A stretch of DNA of 64,000 bases. Source: JADZGC01 sp964613485 (lineage in GTDB: Bacteria > Patescibacteriota > Saccharimonadia > CAILAD01 > GCA-016700035). Location of the stretch: assembly GCA_964613485.1 (NCBI GenBank), contig CAZTHB010000001.1:28013-92012 (forward strand), read 5' to 3'. The translations under genes were made by a program, and so were the position numbers. Below the pieces are notes generated by a model, which saw only the letters and a program-made list of their open reading frames with translations, was not told the DNA's origin and did no database searches. This document shows, one piece after another, positions 8,237 through 16,281 of the stretch (the first letter of the stretch is position 1; each line of letters starts with the position of its first letter).

Positions 8237-9337
8237 CTATCGAATGTAGCGAACGCCCCCAAGTTGACTAAACGGAATGGTGCGAGTGGAGTACCCGCCA
8301 CGTGGACTGTAGTTGTACTCGCTAATCGTAATCGACGAACCATTATTGGATTCGACAATCGCAACATGTCCCCACGGTGATTGGTTGCCGTATGGCCAGG
8401 CAACGATATCACCATACTGCGGCGTAAGGCTAGCCGAACCACGATACCACCAGTCGCCAGCGTTACCCCAATACATCGGAGCCCAACGACCCATTGCCGC
8501 CCGCTTCCACGCTGCATAGCTCACGCACTCGCGGTTGTAGTACCCGTAGTCATCGACAAGGCTGTCTTGAGCTGCCAAGCACCATACATTTGGATAGCCA
8601 CCGCCACACTGGCCACCCGGACGAAAGCTCCCGCCTGCGGCCGTATTACGGGCTATCTCTGCCGCGCGAGCCGCAAAGACCGAATCCAGCTGCTGCTTAT
8701 TCTTCGCAATCATCCCCTGGTAAGCAGCTTCCTGCCCCTTCGTCTCAGCTAAGAGCCTAGCTTGTTCTGCTTTCTTCGCACTAATCTGAGCTAGTTGCCC
8801 CTGTTGATTCTCTTTTTGGGCAGACAAATCAGCTTTAGCCTGTTCCAGCTTGACCTTAGTAGCATTGATCGCATCAATGTTGGACTGGATCTTCGCCTTG
8901 ATGTCTTGCAAGTATTGTTGTCTACCCACAAAATCACTCAGGTTCTGACTCGAAGCCAACACCTCAAGCGGTGTGAGATCGCGGTCTTTATACATGACGC
9001 GAAGATTTTCACGCAGGCTATCAGTCTGCTTGGCCAACTCCGTAGTATTTGCCTCGATATCGGCTTGCGTTTTTTGTAACTGAGTCTGAGTAAGATTAAG
9101 CGCGGCTTGAGCAGCAGCGATTTCGGCATTGAGCTGCGTAACTTTGCCCTGCAGCGTAGATGCTTCTGCAGCCTTTTGACTCGCTGCTGACTGATTTTGC
9201 TTTATTTGTGACTGGAGCGCATTGATCTGCTCATCATAATTTATCGCATACGCAACAGACGCATTTCCGACTAATGTAAGTGCAGAAACGATAACGAGCA
9301 CGCGCTTAACGTGCTTCTCAAGTGTAACTATATTCAG
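8237..9337 (-). CDS. PcsB-like peptidoglycan hydrolase with CHAP domain (copy 2), probable CTG start
   Basis: A paralogue of the next gene with the same order: signal peptide (VKRVLVIVSALTLVGNASVAYA), coiled coil of about 190 residues, Gly-rich linker and a CHAP domain with cysteine in YYNRECVSYAAW and histidine in WGHVAIVES. The first standard start is GTG at 9301, but that leaves no ribosome binding site and removes the basic start of the signal peptide. GGAGGGG stands 5 bases before an in-frame CTG at 9337, which gives a normal signal peptide, so I place the start there. It has its own promoter and leads the operon copy 2, copy 1, ctpA. Confidence 0.82.
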   Translation of the reverse strand: MNIVTLEKHVKRVLVIVSALTLVGNASVAYAINYDEQINALQSQIKQNQSAASQKAAEASTLQGKVTQLNAEIAAAQAALNLTQTQLQKTQADIEANTTELAKQTDSLRENLRVMYKDRDLTPLEVLASSQNLSDFVGRQQYLQDIKAKIQSNIDAINATKVKLEQAKADLSAQKENQQGQLAQISAKKAEQARLLAETKGQEAAYQGMIAKNKQQLDSVFAARAAEIARNTAAGGSFRPGGQCGGGYPNVWCLAAQDSLVDDYGYYNRECVSYAAWKRAAMGRWAPMYWGNAGDWWYRGSASLTPQYGDIVAWPYGNQSPWGHVAIVESNNGSSITISEYNYSPRGGYSTRTIPFSQLGGVRYIR

Positions 9338-9382
9338 GGTCCCCTCCTTTTGTTTGCGCCAATCCTAAAATGCGCTAATGCC

Positions 9383-9411
9383 AGTATAGCTTATTGATCT
9401 CACAGTTTCAA
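9383..9411 (-). promoter_or_regulatory. Promoter of the PcsB-like operon
   Basis: TTGAAA (9406-9411), 17 bases, TATACT (9383-9388) on the minus strand. The -35 lies inside the last codons of ftsX, so the hydrolase genes can be expressed apart from ftsEX. Confidence 0.8.
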
Positions 9412-10311
9412 ATGGCGTGAGATGGCGAGGTAGCTCGAGGTTGTGCCGATAAACATGCCAAGTGCATACATACCGGTAATCACGAGATTATACCGAGCCG
9501 AAACAAAATCAATCACATCCGTTGTGCTGAAATAATTCACAAACAGCGGCTTAGCGAAGTTAAGAGACGGAATGGCAATTGCGATCGCGATGGTCGCACC
9601 AATAATCCCATATACCGCTCCCTCGACAAGAAATGGACCCCGGATATACCACTTAGTAGCGCCGACCAGCTTCATGATGTCGATCTCTTCGCGGCGTGTG
9701 AAAATCGCCATGCGGATAGTGTTAAAGATAATAAGTAACGACACGATCAAAAACGCAACTGAGATGATCGTACCGATACGACTCACCCCTTGCGAGATTT
9801 TATTTATATTCTCGACTACCTGTTTACGGACATTATTATCCTGCAGACTGGTCTGAGTGATGGCGCTTGCCTCAGGCAAGGTACGGATCTTCGCGTCAAG
9901 CGTAGCAAGATCATCGAGAGAAGTTGTTTTGACCTCGATGGAAGCAGGTAGCGGATTGCCAATTTCTTCGGCCGTCCGCGCTAACTGCTCCCCATCCTTA
10001 CTACTCTCACGTAGGCGCTCGAGTGCATCAGCCTTAGAGATATAAGTGACATTTTTGACATTCTCAAGCCCCTTAATTTCCTCTTGAAGCTTTGTCACGT
10101 CTTCCTGCGAAGCCTTCTCGCTTAAGAATACCGTCAGATCAATTTTGTCACGAATAACTGCCAGCTGGTTTTGTAAGAAAAGCGCTGAAAACGAGAATAC
10201 TGACACGATCACGAGGGTAATAACCATAATCGCAGTGGCCGCGATCGACAACCAAGCATTACGAAACAGGTTCTTAAACCCGGACTTGATGATGCGCAAG
10301 AAAGTAATCAT
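9400..10311 (-). CDS. ftsX: Cell division protein FtsX
   Basis: The membrane half of the FtsEX ABC-type complex, 303 residues. One N-terminal transmembrane helix follows NLFRNAWLSIAATAIMVITL. Then comes an extracytoplasmic domain (about 50-170) with the FtsX signature LREASK-like segments, and three C-terminal helices including REEIDIMKLVGATKWYIRGPF, the family's coupling loop. The complex uses ATP hydrolysis to activate septal hydrolases rather than to transport. It overlaps the ftsE stop by one base (TAATG). The two CHAP hydrolases downstream are the likely targets. Confidence 0.93.
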   Translation of the reverse strand: MITFLRIIKSGFKNLFRNAWLSIAATAIMVITLVIVSVFSFSALFLQNQLAVIRDKIDLTVFLSEKASQEDVTKLQEEIKGLENVKNVTYISKADALERLRESSKDGEQLARTAEEIGNPLPASIEVKTTSLDDLATLDAKIRTLPEASAITQTSLQDNNVRKQVVENINKISQGVSRIGTIISVAFLIVSLLIIFNTIRMAIFTRREEIDIMKLVGATKWYIRGPFLVEGAVYGIIGATIAIAIAIPSLNFAKPLFVNYFSTTDVIDFVSARYNLVITGMYALGMFIGTTSSYLAISRHLKL

Positions 10312-11000
10312 TAGAGTATATACCTTCCGACTTTTTCGTCTTTCACAATCCGTCCTCGCTGAATAGTAATCACGCGACGCTTCAAGGCATTCACAATCTC
10401 TTTGTTGTGCGTCGTAAGCAATACAGTCGTACCAAACTTATTGATCTTCAAGAGCAGCTCGATAATATCCCATGAGTTCTTGGGGTCGAGATTACCGGTT
10501 GGCTCATCGGCAATCAGGATCTTTGGATTGCGCACCAAAGCCCGCGCGATCGCCACACGCTGCTTCTCTCCACCCGATATCTCGCCTGGATAATTACTCG
10601 CCTTCTCAGCCAGCCCTACTAACTGCAAGATTTTCGGGACAGCACGACGTATCTCGCTCGTACGCACCCCACTCACTTCAAGCGCAAAGGCAACATTCTC
10701 ATATACAGTGAGATTTGGTAGTAGCTTGAAGTCCTGGAAGACCACCCCAATGCGGCGACGCAAATGAGGGATATTTTTCTTCGTGATCGTATCGTAGTCG
10801 ATCGAGCCCACGATGATCTTTCCACTTGTCGGGTCTTCTTCTTTAATAAGTAAACGAATGAGTGTGGACTTACCTGCTCCAGATGAACCCACTACCGTCA
10901 CAAATTCTTTTGGTTGAATATGCAAACTAACGCCGCTCAAGGCGACGGTCTTGTTTGGATACATAACTGTAACACGGTCTAGCAAAATCACTGCAGTCAT
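10311..11000 (-). CDS. ftsE: Cell division ATP-binding protein FtsE
   Basis: ABC ATPase of 229 residues, partner of FtsX. Walker A GSSGAGKSTL, Q-loop VVFQDFKLLPNLTVYENVAF, signature ISGGEKQRVAIARAL, Walker B ILIADEPTGNLD and the H-loop TTHN are all intact. FKLLPNLTVYENVAF is typical of FtsE rather than of MacB or LolD. The ATG at 11000 faces murA across a 53-base gap, so the promoters of the two genes must be nearly back to back. Confidence 0.94.
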   Translation of the reverse strand: MTAVILLDRVTVMYPNKTVALSGVSLHIQPKEFVTVVGSSGAGKSTLIRLLIKEEDPTSGKIIVGSIDYDTITKKNIPHLRRRIGVVFQDFKLLPNLTVYENVAFALEVSGVRTSEIRRAVPKILQLVGLAEKASNYPGEISGGEKQRVAIARALVRNPKILIADEPTGNLDPKNSWDIIELLLKINKFGTTVLLTTHNKEIVNALKRRVITIQRGRIVKDEKVGRYIL

Positions 11001-11035
11001 TTTACCACAGCCAACTCACTGCGTGGGGTCGAATT

Positions 11036-11044
11036 TGCTATAGT
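11036..11044 (+). promoter_or_regulatory. Extended -10 promoter of murA, near-leaderless
   Basis: TGCTATAGT, a TGn-extended -10, ends 9 bases before the murA ATG. The start of transcription would fall 2-3 bases before the codon, and no ribosome binding site fits. Confidence 0.6.
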
Positions 11045-11053
11045 ATAAGCACT

Positions 11054-12304
11054 ATGGCACAACTCATCATCACTGGCCCTACTCCTCTCCATGGCGAATG
11101 GCATACTGCTGGGTCAAAGAACGCCGTCCTGCCAATGCTTGCGGCAACGCTCCTAAGCAGTGAACCGGTGACGCTCCACAATGTACCGGATCTGAGTGAT
11201 GTAGAAGTTATGTGTGAGATTCTCGAGAGTCTCGGCGCGCAGATCACCCGCACAGACCACGCAATACGGGTTGATCCTAGTCACATTCGAGCTGGCAGCA
11301 TTCCGCAAGATCTGACAGCTAAGATGCGAGCCTCTGTCCTGGTATTAGGCGCTGCAGTTGCGCGTACTGGCGACATCGCCATTGCTCAGCCTGGAGGAGA
11401 CATCATTGGTGCACGACCAATCGCCAGCCATCTTAAGGCGTTTGAAGAGCTCGGCTACACCGTCTCGATAGATAACATTAGTACTCGTGTCAGCGGCATC
11501 AATCGCGGCGGGCGCGTCATCCTTGGTGAGCTGACCGTAACTGGTACAGAGAATGCGATTATGGCTGCCTGTCTCGGCTCGCACACCACCGAGCTTCGAA
11601 TGGTAGCGGTAGAGCCACATGTCGTCGACTTCTGCCACATGCTGGCTCACCTCGGTGCGAGGATTGAAGGCATTGGCACTCACAATCTCATTATTCATGC
11701 AGTAGACACACTTCATGGCGGTGAATGGCGCGTACCAGCTGACCAACTCGAATCAGGCACTATGGCAATCGCAGCTGCAGCAAGCCGCGGAGAGCTGGTT
11801 GTACATGATTTTATTATCAACGAACACGATGCACTGCTGACTATCTTTGACGCAATAGGAGTACGCTACCAGCTTATAGACGCCAAGACAATTCACATAC
11901 TCGCCGGAGGCCCATACCGAGCGATTAATGTTCGCACCCAGCCCTACCCAAACTTCCCCTCTGACCTCCAAACACCCTTGGCTGTCTTACTGACCCAATG
12001 TGAAGGCACATCTGAGATATTTGAGACCCTATATGAAGGACGTCTGCAGTATCTATTTGAATTGCAGCGCATGGGCGCTTCTGTTGCAATCCGCGATGCC
12101 CATACCGGCATGATTACAGGACCAACGCCGTTGGTTGGGACTGAACTAGTAAGCTACGACATTCGAGCTGGAGCTACTATGCTGATTGCTGGCATGATCG
12201 CCCACGGCACAACCACGCTCGATCGCATCGAGCACATTGACCGCGGCTACGAACACATCGATACCCGGCTAAATGCAGTCGGCGCACGCCTTCAACGAAT
12301 ATAG
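11054..12304 (+). CDS. murA: UDP-GlcNAc 1-carboxyvinyltransferase with Asp at the fosfomycin-target position
   Basis: MurA (416 residues) transfers enolpyruvate from PEP to UDP-N-acetylglucosamine, the first committed step of peptidoglycan synthesis in the cytoplasm. K22-N23 in AGSKNAVLP and the substrate-binding residues around LTAKMRAS are kept. The active-site loop reads QPGGDIIGARPIASH, so the catalytic cysteine of E. coli (Cys115) is Asp116 here. Asp at this place is known from Mycobacterium and Chlamydia and makes the enzyme insensitive to fosfomycin. Its stop abuts the prfB stop with no spare base. Confidence 0.95.
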   Translation: MAQLIITGPTPLHGEWHTAGSKNAVLPMLAATLLSSEPVTLHNVPDLSDVEVMCEILESLGAQITRTDHAIRVDPSHIRAGSIPQDLTAKMRASVLVLGAAVARTGDIAIAQPGGDIIGARPIASHLKAFEELGYTVSIDNISTRVSGINRGGRVILGELTVTGTENAIMAACLGSHTTELRMVAVEPHVVDFCHMLAHLGARIEGIGTHNLIIHAVDTLHGGEWRVPADQLESGTMAIAAAASRGELVVHDFIINEHDALLTIFDAIGVRYQLIDAKTIHILAGGPYRAINVRTQPYPNFPSDLQTPLAVLLTQCEGTSEIFETLYEGRLQYLFELQRMGASVAIRDAHTGMITGPTPLVGTELVSYDIRAGATMLIAGMIAHGTTTLDRIEHIDRGYEHIDTRLNAVGARLQRI

Positions 12305-13402
12305 CTAGTCTGTCGTGCCGATCTGTTTCGTGAGATACGCTTCGATAAACGGCTCAATCCCACCCGACAGGACGCCGTCAGTATCGCTTGTCTCGTAATC
12401 TGTGCGATGATCTTTGACTTTTTGATATGGATGCAATACGTACGAGCGAATCTGCTGACCCCAGTCGGCCGAGGTGAGTTTACCGCGCAGCTCAGAAATT
12501 GACTCAAGATGCTGCTCACGGGCAAGATTTGCCAGGCGAGCTGCAAGAATACTCATGGCTTTAGTTTTATTCTTCAGTTGTGAGCGCTCATTTTGAATGC
12601 TTACAACAATACCAGTTGGAAGGTGTGTGATACGCACGGCTGAATCTGTCGTATTCACACTCTGACCACCATGCCCACCAGCACGAAAGACATCGATACG
12701 GAGGTCTTTTTCGTCAAGTTCGACCTCCTCCATCGGAATCTCAGGTACGACATCGACCAGTGCGAAGCTTGTTTGACGTAGATTATCGCTATTGAAAGGG
12801 CTGAGACGCACTAAGCGATGCACGCCTTTCTCACTCTTAAGCTTACCGTAAGCGAATGGCCCACTAATCTCTAGTGTAGCGGACTTAATACCAGCTTCTT
12901 CGCCTCGAGAGATGTCAATCAATACCGCGTTCAAATCAAGCTTCTCGGCCGCCCGTGTATACATCGTCAGAAGCATCTCTGCCCAATCCTGAGCATCGGT
13001 GCCACCCACGCCAGCTGAGATCTGAATAATCGCCGGCGACTTATCGTATGGTCCGGATAACTTCACCGTCAGCATCATATTCCGAACAGACTCGGCCATA
13101 CTATCTGTCGTTTCGCGAAACGCCTTCATGAGTGATTCTTCGTTCGGATCAGACATTTGGGCGAGTTCTAGGTTTGTCTTAATCGACTCCTCAATCACAT
13201 CCCAGCTTTCGATAAACTTACGCAATAAGGCCGCCTCTCGACTCACCCGCTGTGCCTCTCCCTGGTCAGACCAAAAACCAGGCGCATTCATACGCGCCTC
13301 AAGCTCTTCAAGTACTTTTTGTTCAGACTGCAAATGAAGCTGCTCTTTTGCAGCCTGCACTTCTTCGAGAAGGTTTGTCAATTGGTCAATGATTGGTTTC
13401 AT
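12305..13402 (-). CDS. prfB: Peptide chain release factor 2
   Basis: RF2 of 365 residues, which ends translation at UAA and UGA. The codon-recognition tripeptide SPF is in RLVRLSPFNSDNLRQTSFA, and the peptidyl-hydrolysis motif GGQ is in RAGGHGGQSVNTTDSAVRITH. The gene is one open frame from MKPIIDQLTN, with no programmed frameshift of the E. coli kind. Its presence shows that UGA is a stop codon here. A TATAAT (13437-13442) may be its -10, but no convincing -35 is seen. It converges with murA, abutting it without a gap. Confidence 0.96.
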   Translation of the reverse strand: MKPIIDQLTNLLEEVQAAKEQLHLQSEQKVLEELEARMNAPGFWSDQGEAQRVSREAALLRKFIESWDVIEESIKTNLELAQMSDPNEESLMKAFRETTDSMAESVRNMMLTVKLSGPYDKSPAIIQISAGVGGTDAQDWAEMLLTMYTRAAEKLDLNAVLIDISRGEEAGIKSATLEISGPFAYGKLKSEKGVHRLVRLSPFNSDNLRQTSFALVDVVPEIPMEEVELDEKDLRIDVFRAGGHGGQSVNTTDSAVRITHLPTGIVVSIQNERSQLKNKTKAMSILAARLANLAREQHLESISELRGKLTSADWGQQIRSYVLHPYQKVKDHRTDYETSDTDGVLSGGIEPFIEAYLTKQIGTTD

Positions 13403-13456
13403 AACGATATGTTTCGAATACGTTTATTTACAATAGATTATAGTATACCCCATATA

Positions 13457-13490
13457 CCAAAAAAGCCGCCGAGCAAATGCTCATACGGCC
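13457..13490 (-). terminator. Terminator of the LPETG surface-protein gene
   Basis: On the minus strand a GCCG...GAGC stem with an ATTT loop (13465-13489) is followed by TTTTTT. It lies 44 bases after the stop of the surface-protein gene. Confidence 0.75.
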
Positions 13491-13533
13491 TTTCTGTTGC
13501 ACACCTCGTCTAGAGGCGATGGTTTTCACCAGC

Positions 13534-14733
13534 TTATTGGTTGCGAAGTGCGCTTGTCAGAGCCTTGCGGCTACGACGGTAGAAGTAACCTGCATAGGTC
13601 AACCCGGTTGTACCGAGAAGACCAGCTGCAGCCCCTTCAAGACCAGTCTCCGGCAGGCTTGTACCTGTTCCGCCAGTAGTTGGCGTAGTAGGAGTTACTG
13701 TTGGAGTAGGATTACAGCGGCTATCGCCTACTGGAATACCTGGCTTACATTCCTGTGGTCCTGCGACCGTTACCTTGGTGTGAGCTTCAGCAAACTTCAT
13801 TTGTTCGCCAACCTTTACACCTGCAACGTTCTTCAGGTCGTAATTACCTGGCTTAAGCTTAGAATCAATCTTAGCCTGATACAGTACGTACCCTACAGCA
13901 CCTGGAGCATAATCGCCGATATTGATACCGCCCTTAGTGAGGCCATCAGAGACAGCCACAGCATCAGGATGGTTACCATTGGCAAGCTTGGTGCTTCCCT
14001 GAACGTAAGTTACGTTTGCAGGAAGCGTATCTGCAATCTGAACGTTCTTCAAGACAGTGTTACCACCGTTTTGGAACTTGATGCGATACTCAAGCGTATC
14101 ACCAGACTTAGCAGTGTTCTCGGTAACCCAGTCTTTTTGACCAAGTACGCGGACTTGCTTCGAAATACCAACAATGTCGGTCTTCACACGAAGCTTAACA
14201 GTGATTGTAGCTTCGAAGTTAAAGCAAGGCTTTGCGTTCTCGAGGACAACTCCACCATTCAAGAGCGCTTGCTCCTGAGCTGGGGTGAGGCCTTCAGTTA
14301 CCCAGTTTGGCTGCTCGTTGGTGCCTTTGTTGTGACGCCACATAGCGGTACCAGGAACCATTTCGAGATAGCTGTTGTCTGGAGCGAGATTGACGGTAGC
14401 ATTGGTGTTTACAGTGTTACCATTGTCGGCACTAATCGTGCCGTTGATTTTTTGAATTTTGCCAGCAGCAGTTGGAAGCTGCAATTTGGCCTTGAGGTTT
14501 TGAGCGACTTTTCCGCTGTCAGCATTCTCCATGTTGTGATACCACAACTGAACCTGGACAGTTTCATCAGTCTTTGCATTGGTGCTTGCATTGTACATTT
14601 GTTCACCGGCCGAAGCGTTTGCAACACCGAGACGTGATTCGAGACGAACCGTGTCAGTAGCATGCGCAGCAAGCGGGGTGAGTACGAGACCAGCAGCCAG
14701 AACTACATTACGTAGCTTAGTAAGCAGTGTCAT
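13534..14733 (-). CDS. LPETG-anchored surface protein with DUF11-type repeat
   Basis: A 399-residue exported protein. It has a signal peptide (VVLAAGLVLTPLAAHA, cleavage near residue 26), a beta-rich region (30-190), and a DUF11-like conserved repeat at about 204-320 (GDTLEYRIKFQNGGNTVLKN, IADTLPANVTYVQGS). A Pro/Thr linker follows, then LPETG at 360-364, a hydrophobic segment and the basic tail RRSRKALTSALRNQ. This is a classic sortase substrate, to be fixed to the wall. No sortase gene is in the window. AAAGGAGT precedes the ATG. It has its own strong promoter, a long leader and its own terminator. Confidence 0.88.
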   Translation of the reverse strand: MTLLTKLRNVVLAAGLVLTPLAAHATDTVRLESRLGVANASAGEQMYNASTNAKTDETVQVQLWYHNMENADSGKVAQNLKAKLQLPTAAGKIQKINGTISADNGNTVNTNATVNLAPDNSYLEMVPGTAMWRHNKGTNEQPNWVTEGLTPAQEQALLNGGVVLENAKPCFNFEATITVKLRVKTDIVGISKQVRVLGQKDWVTENTAKSGDTLEYRIKFQNGGNTVLKNVQIADTLPANVTYVQGSTKLANGNHPDAVAVSDGLTKGGINIGDYAPGAVGYVLYQAKIDSKLKPGNYDLKNVAGVKVGEQMKFAEAHTKVTVAGPQECKPGIPVGDSRCNPTPTVTPTTPTTGGTGTSLPETGLEGAAAGLLGTTGLTYAGYFYRRSRKALTSALRNQ

Positions 14734-14888
14734 GTATGACTCCTTTCTTTCGAGACCCTTCTGAAAAGAAGGAAGCTCGGAAAGTGCTTATGTTATGTAA
14801 TATGATTGCTTTGCCGTCAATCGGTAATATTCGACGTATGCACTTCTATTAAGCTTGTGAAAGGTCGCTCCACCAGATGGTGTATGAC
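14734..14888 (-). promoter_or_regulatory. Long structured 5' leader of the LPETG gene
   Basis: Between the predicted transcription start near 14888 and the ATG lie about 155 untranslated bases. They contain a hairpin CACCA-TC-TGGTG near the 5' end, framed by GGTC and GACC. A second hairpin, CCTTCT-TTTC-AGAAGG, lies shortly before AAAGGAGT. The layout suggests RNA-level control or mRNA stabilisation. I recognise no known riboswitch. Confidence 0.45.
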
Positions 14889-14894
14889 CTGTAG

Positions 14895-14923
14895 ATATTA
14901 TCATACTTAAGCATTTTTGTCAA
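14895..14923 (-). promoter_or_regulatory. Consensus promoter of the LPETG gene
   Basis: TTGACA (14918-14923), 17 bases, TAATAT (14895-14900) on the minus strand. It is among the best promoters in the window, pointing to high expression. From here to 15004 I see no gene. Confidence 0.85.
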
Positions 14924-15004
14924 TATATTTTGTCTCGTTTTTAAGTGGGTGTGGCAGCTCAGGATATCTTGATGCTGCGCACAATCTGTAAATAAAAAAG
15001 AATG

Positions 15005-15032
15005 GGGGCCGAGCGCTTGCGCGCTCGGCCCC
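15005..15032 (-). terminator. Strong terminator of the Pro/Thr-rich gene
   Basis: A 12-bp perfect GC stem (15005-15016 with 15021-15032) with a GCAA tetraloop on the minus strand, followed by CATTCTTTTTTATT. Confidence 0.9.
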
Positions 15033-15079
15033 GGGTTTGAACCTGAACATACAGCCGAGTCGGAAGGGTCTTCCCCTAC

Positions 15080-16138
15080 TTAGCAGTATGCAGGCGGATT
15101 GGCCGTCTGACAGGGGTCACCCACTGCCGGCGGGTCGGTCGTCACCGGCGCCTCGGGAGGCGGGGTGGGAGCGAAGCTCACCGGAGGGGTCGCCCCCGGC
15201 GGGATGGTGGATCCCGGCACCGTCGTCCCCGGGTTGTAGCCCGGAGTCGGCGGCAGCGTCGAAGGCGGCTGGTACGGCGGGGTGCTGACGTCGCCACCAC
15301 CACCACACACCCAGACGCCACCGACCAGCTTCCACCCCTTCTCACACTTCCAGGCCGTCGTCGTCGGGGACGGCGGCACGGTGGTGCTCGAGGGTGTCGG
15401 TGGGACGGTGGTCGACGGAGTCGTCACGGTAGCCGGAGGCTTCGGCACGGTCGGGGGCGGCAGCTTGGGCTGCCTGGGCGACGGCGGCGTGGTCTTCGGC
15501 GGGACAGCCGGCGGGAACGATTGCTCCACCGGTTGGAATCCGCAGTCGAGCTTGAGGTTCTTCACACCCTGGGGCGTGTCGAATCTCAGCACCGCGAAGG
15601 ACGGCTTGTCCGGAGAGGCGTTGTACACCTCCGGGATCTGTCGTCCCTCGGGAACCATGTAGAGGGTCTTGTAAGCACCCTTCACGGTCTCGATGCGCGG
15701 GTTGCCCTGCGCGACCGCGTCGGTCACTGCCAGAATCGTGAGGCGCCAGGCCTCCTGGTTCTGGATCAGATTGGCCGTCTTGTCGACACGCTCGTCCGGA
15801 GACGAGAAGGCGCCCGTGATGTACTCCTGCAGTGCGACCGCCAGAGCGGGGTCGGTGCAGAGGCGCCTCTTCAGCTCGACCTGAGCCTGCGAAGCCTCCT
15901 CGGGAACAGCAGGACCGAAGCGATGACCGCCAGCGTCCTGAGCCCAGAAGTAGACCCCGTTCACACAGGTCTGTTCCCCACCGGGGTTGGCCGTTGTGGT
16001 GGTCGTTGTGGTGGGTTCGTCGGCACGGGGATTGTCGTCCCCGCTTGCCTCCTTCGCGGCGAGGACGCCACCGAGGAGCAGAAGTGCGCTGAAGAACAGC
16101 GCCATGATCGTGATGACTCTGCGTTGCATGAGCATCAT
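15080..16138 (-). CDS. GC-rich exported Pro/Thr-rich protein, unknown
   Basis: Not recognised. The 352-residue product has a signal anchor (residues 8-29), a Thr run, and a folded region of about 55-205 with cysteines at 58, 94 and 199. A long Pro/Thr/Ser region follows, interrupted by a compact motif CEKGWKLVGGVWVC (265-278), and a Cys-containing tail (C343, C352). Such a protein would sit outside the membrane with a stiff stalk and possibly disulfides. Codons are far more GC-rich than in the neighbours: 45 of the 60 bases at 15421-15480 are G or C. AAAGGA precedes the ATG. It has its own terminator. Function unknown. Confidence 0.75.
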   Translation of the reverse strand: MMLMQRRVITIMALFFSALLLLGGVLAAKEASGDDNPRADEPTTTTTTTANPGGEQTCVNGVYFWAQDAGGHRFGPAVPEEASQAQVELKRRLCTDPALAVALQEYITGAFSSPDERVDKTANLIQNQEAWRLTILAVTDAVAQGNPRIETVKGAYKTLYMVPEGRQIPEVYNASPDKPSFAVLRFDTPQGVKNLKLDCGFQPVEQSFPPAVPPKTTPPSPRQPKLPPPTVPKPPATVTTPSTTVPPTPSSTTVPPSPTTTAWKCEKGWKLVGGVWVCGGGGDVSTPPYQPPSTLPPTPGYNPGTTVPGSTIPPGATPPVSFAPTPPPEAPVTTDPPAVGDPCQTANPPAYC

Positions 16139-16193
16139 TCCTTTCGGTTCGAGTGTTCAGGTTCGGAGTTTTTACGTTTTTACACAACCTATT

Positions 16194-16209
16194 GATGAGC
16201 ATGCTCATC
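16194..16209. repeat. 16-bp perfect palindrome upstream of the Pro/Thr-rich gene
   Basis: GATGAGCATGCTCATC is fully self-complementary and lies about 55 bases before the start at 16138, in an AT-rich gap. It resembles a dimeric-regulator operator. No loop is possible in the centre without breaking pairs, so it is less likely to be a terminator. Confidence 0.5.
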
Positions 16210-16230
16210 CACAGGAGAATGAAAAAACTT

Positions 16231-16262
16231 GTTTGGTGAGGGTCCGAAGACCCCCACCAAAC
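16231..16262 (-). terminator. Terminator of the coiled-coil membrane gene
   Basis: A 13-pair stem with one mismatch (16231-16244 with 16249-16262) and a TTCG loop on the minus strand, followed by AAGTTTTTTC. Confidence 0.9.
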
Positions 16263-16281
16263 GTACTGACGAGAAGCCAGA

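Noticed and set aside
12305..13402. A programmed frameshift in prfB
   Set aside because: The gene is one uninterrupted frame from an ATG, with no early in-frame UGA.
13477..14637. A 386-codon open frame on the plus strand
   Set aside because: It lies wholly opposite the LPETG protein, which has signal peptide, sorting signal, promoter and terminator. The plus-strand translation is rich in Cys/Trp/Ser with no family pattern.
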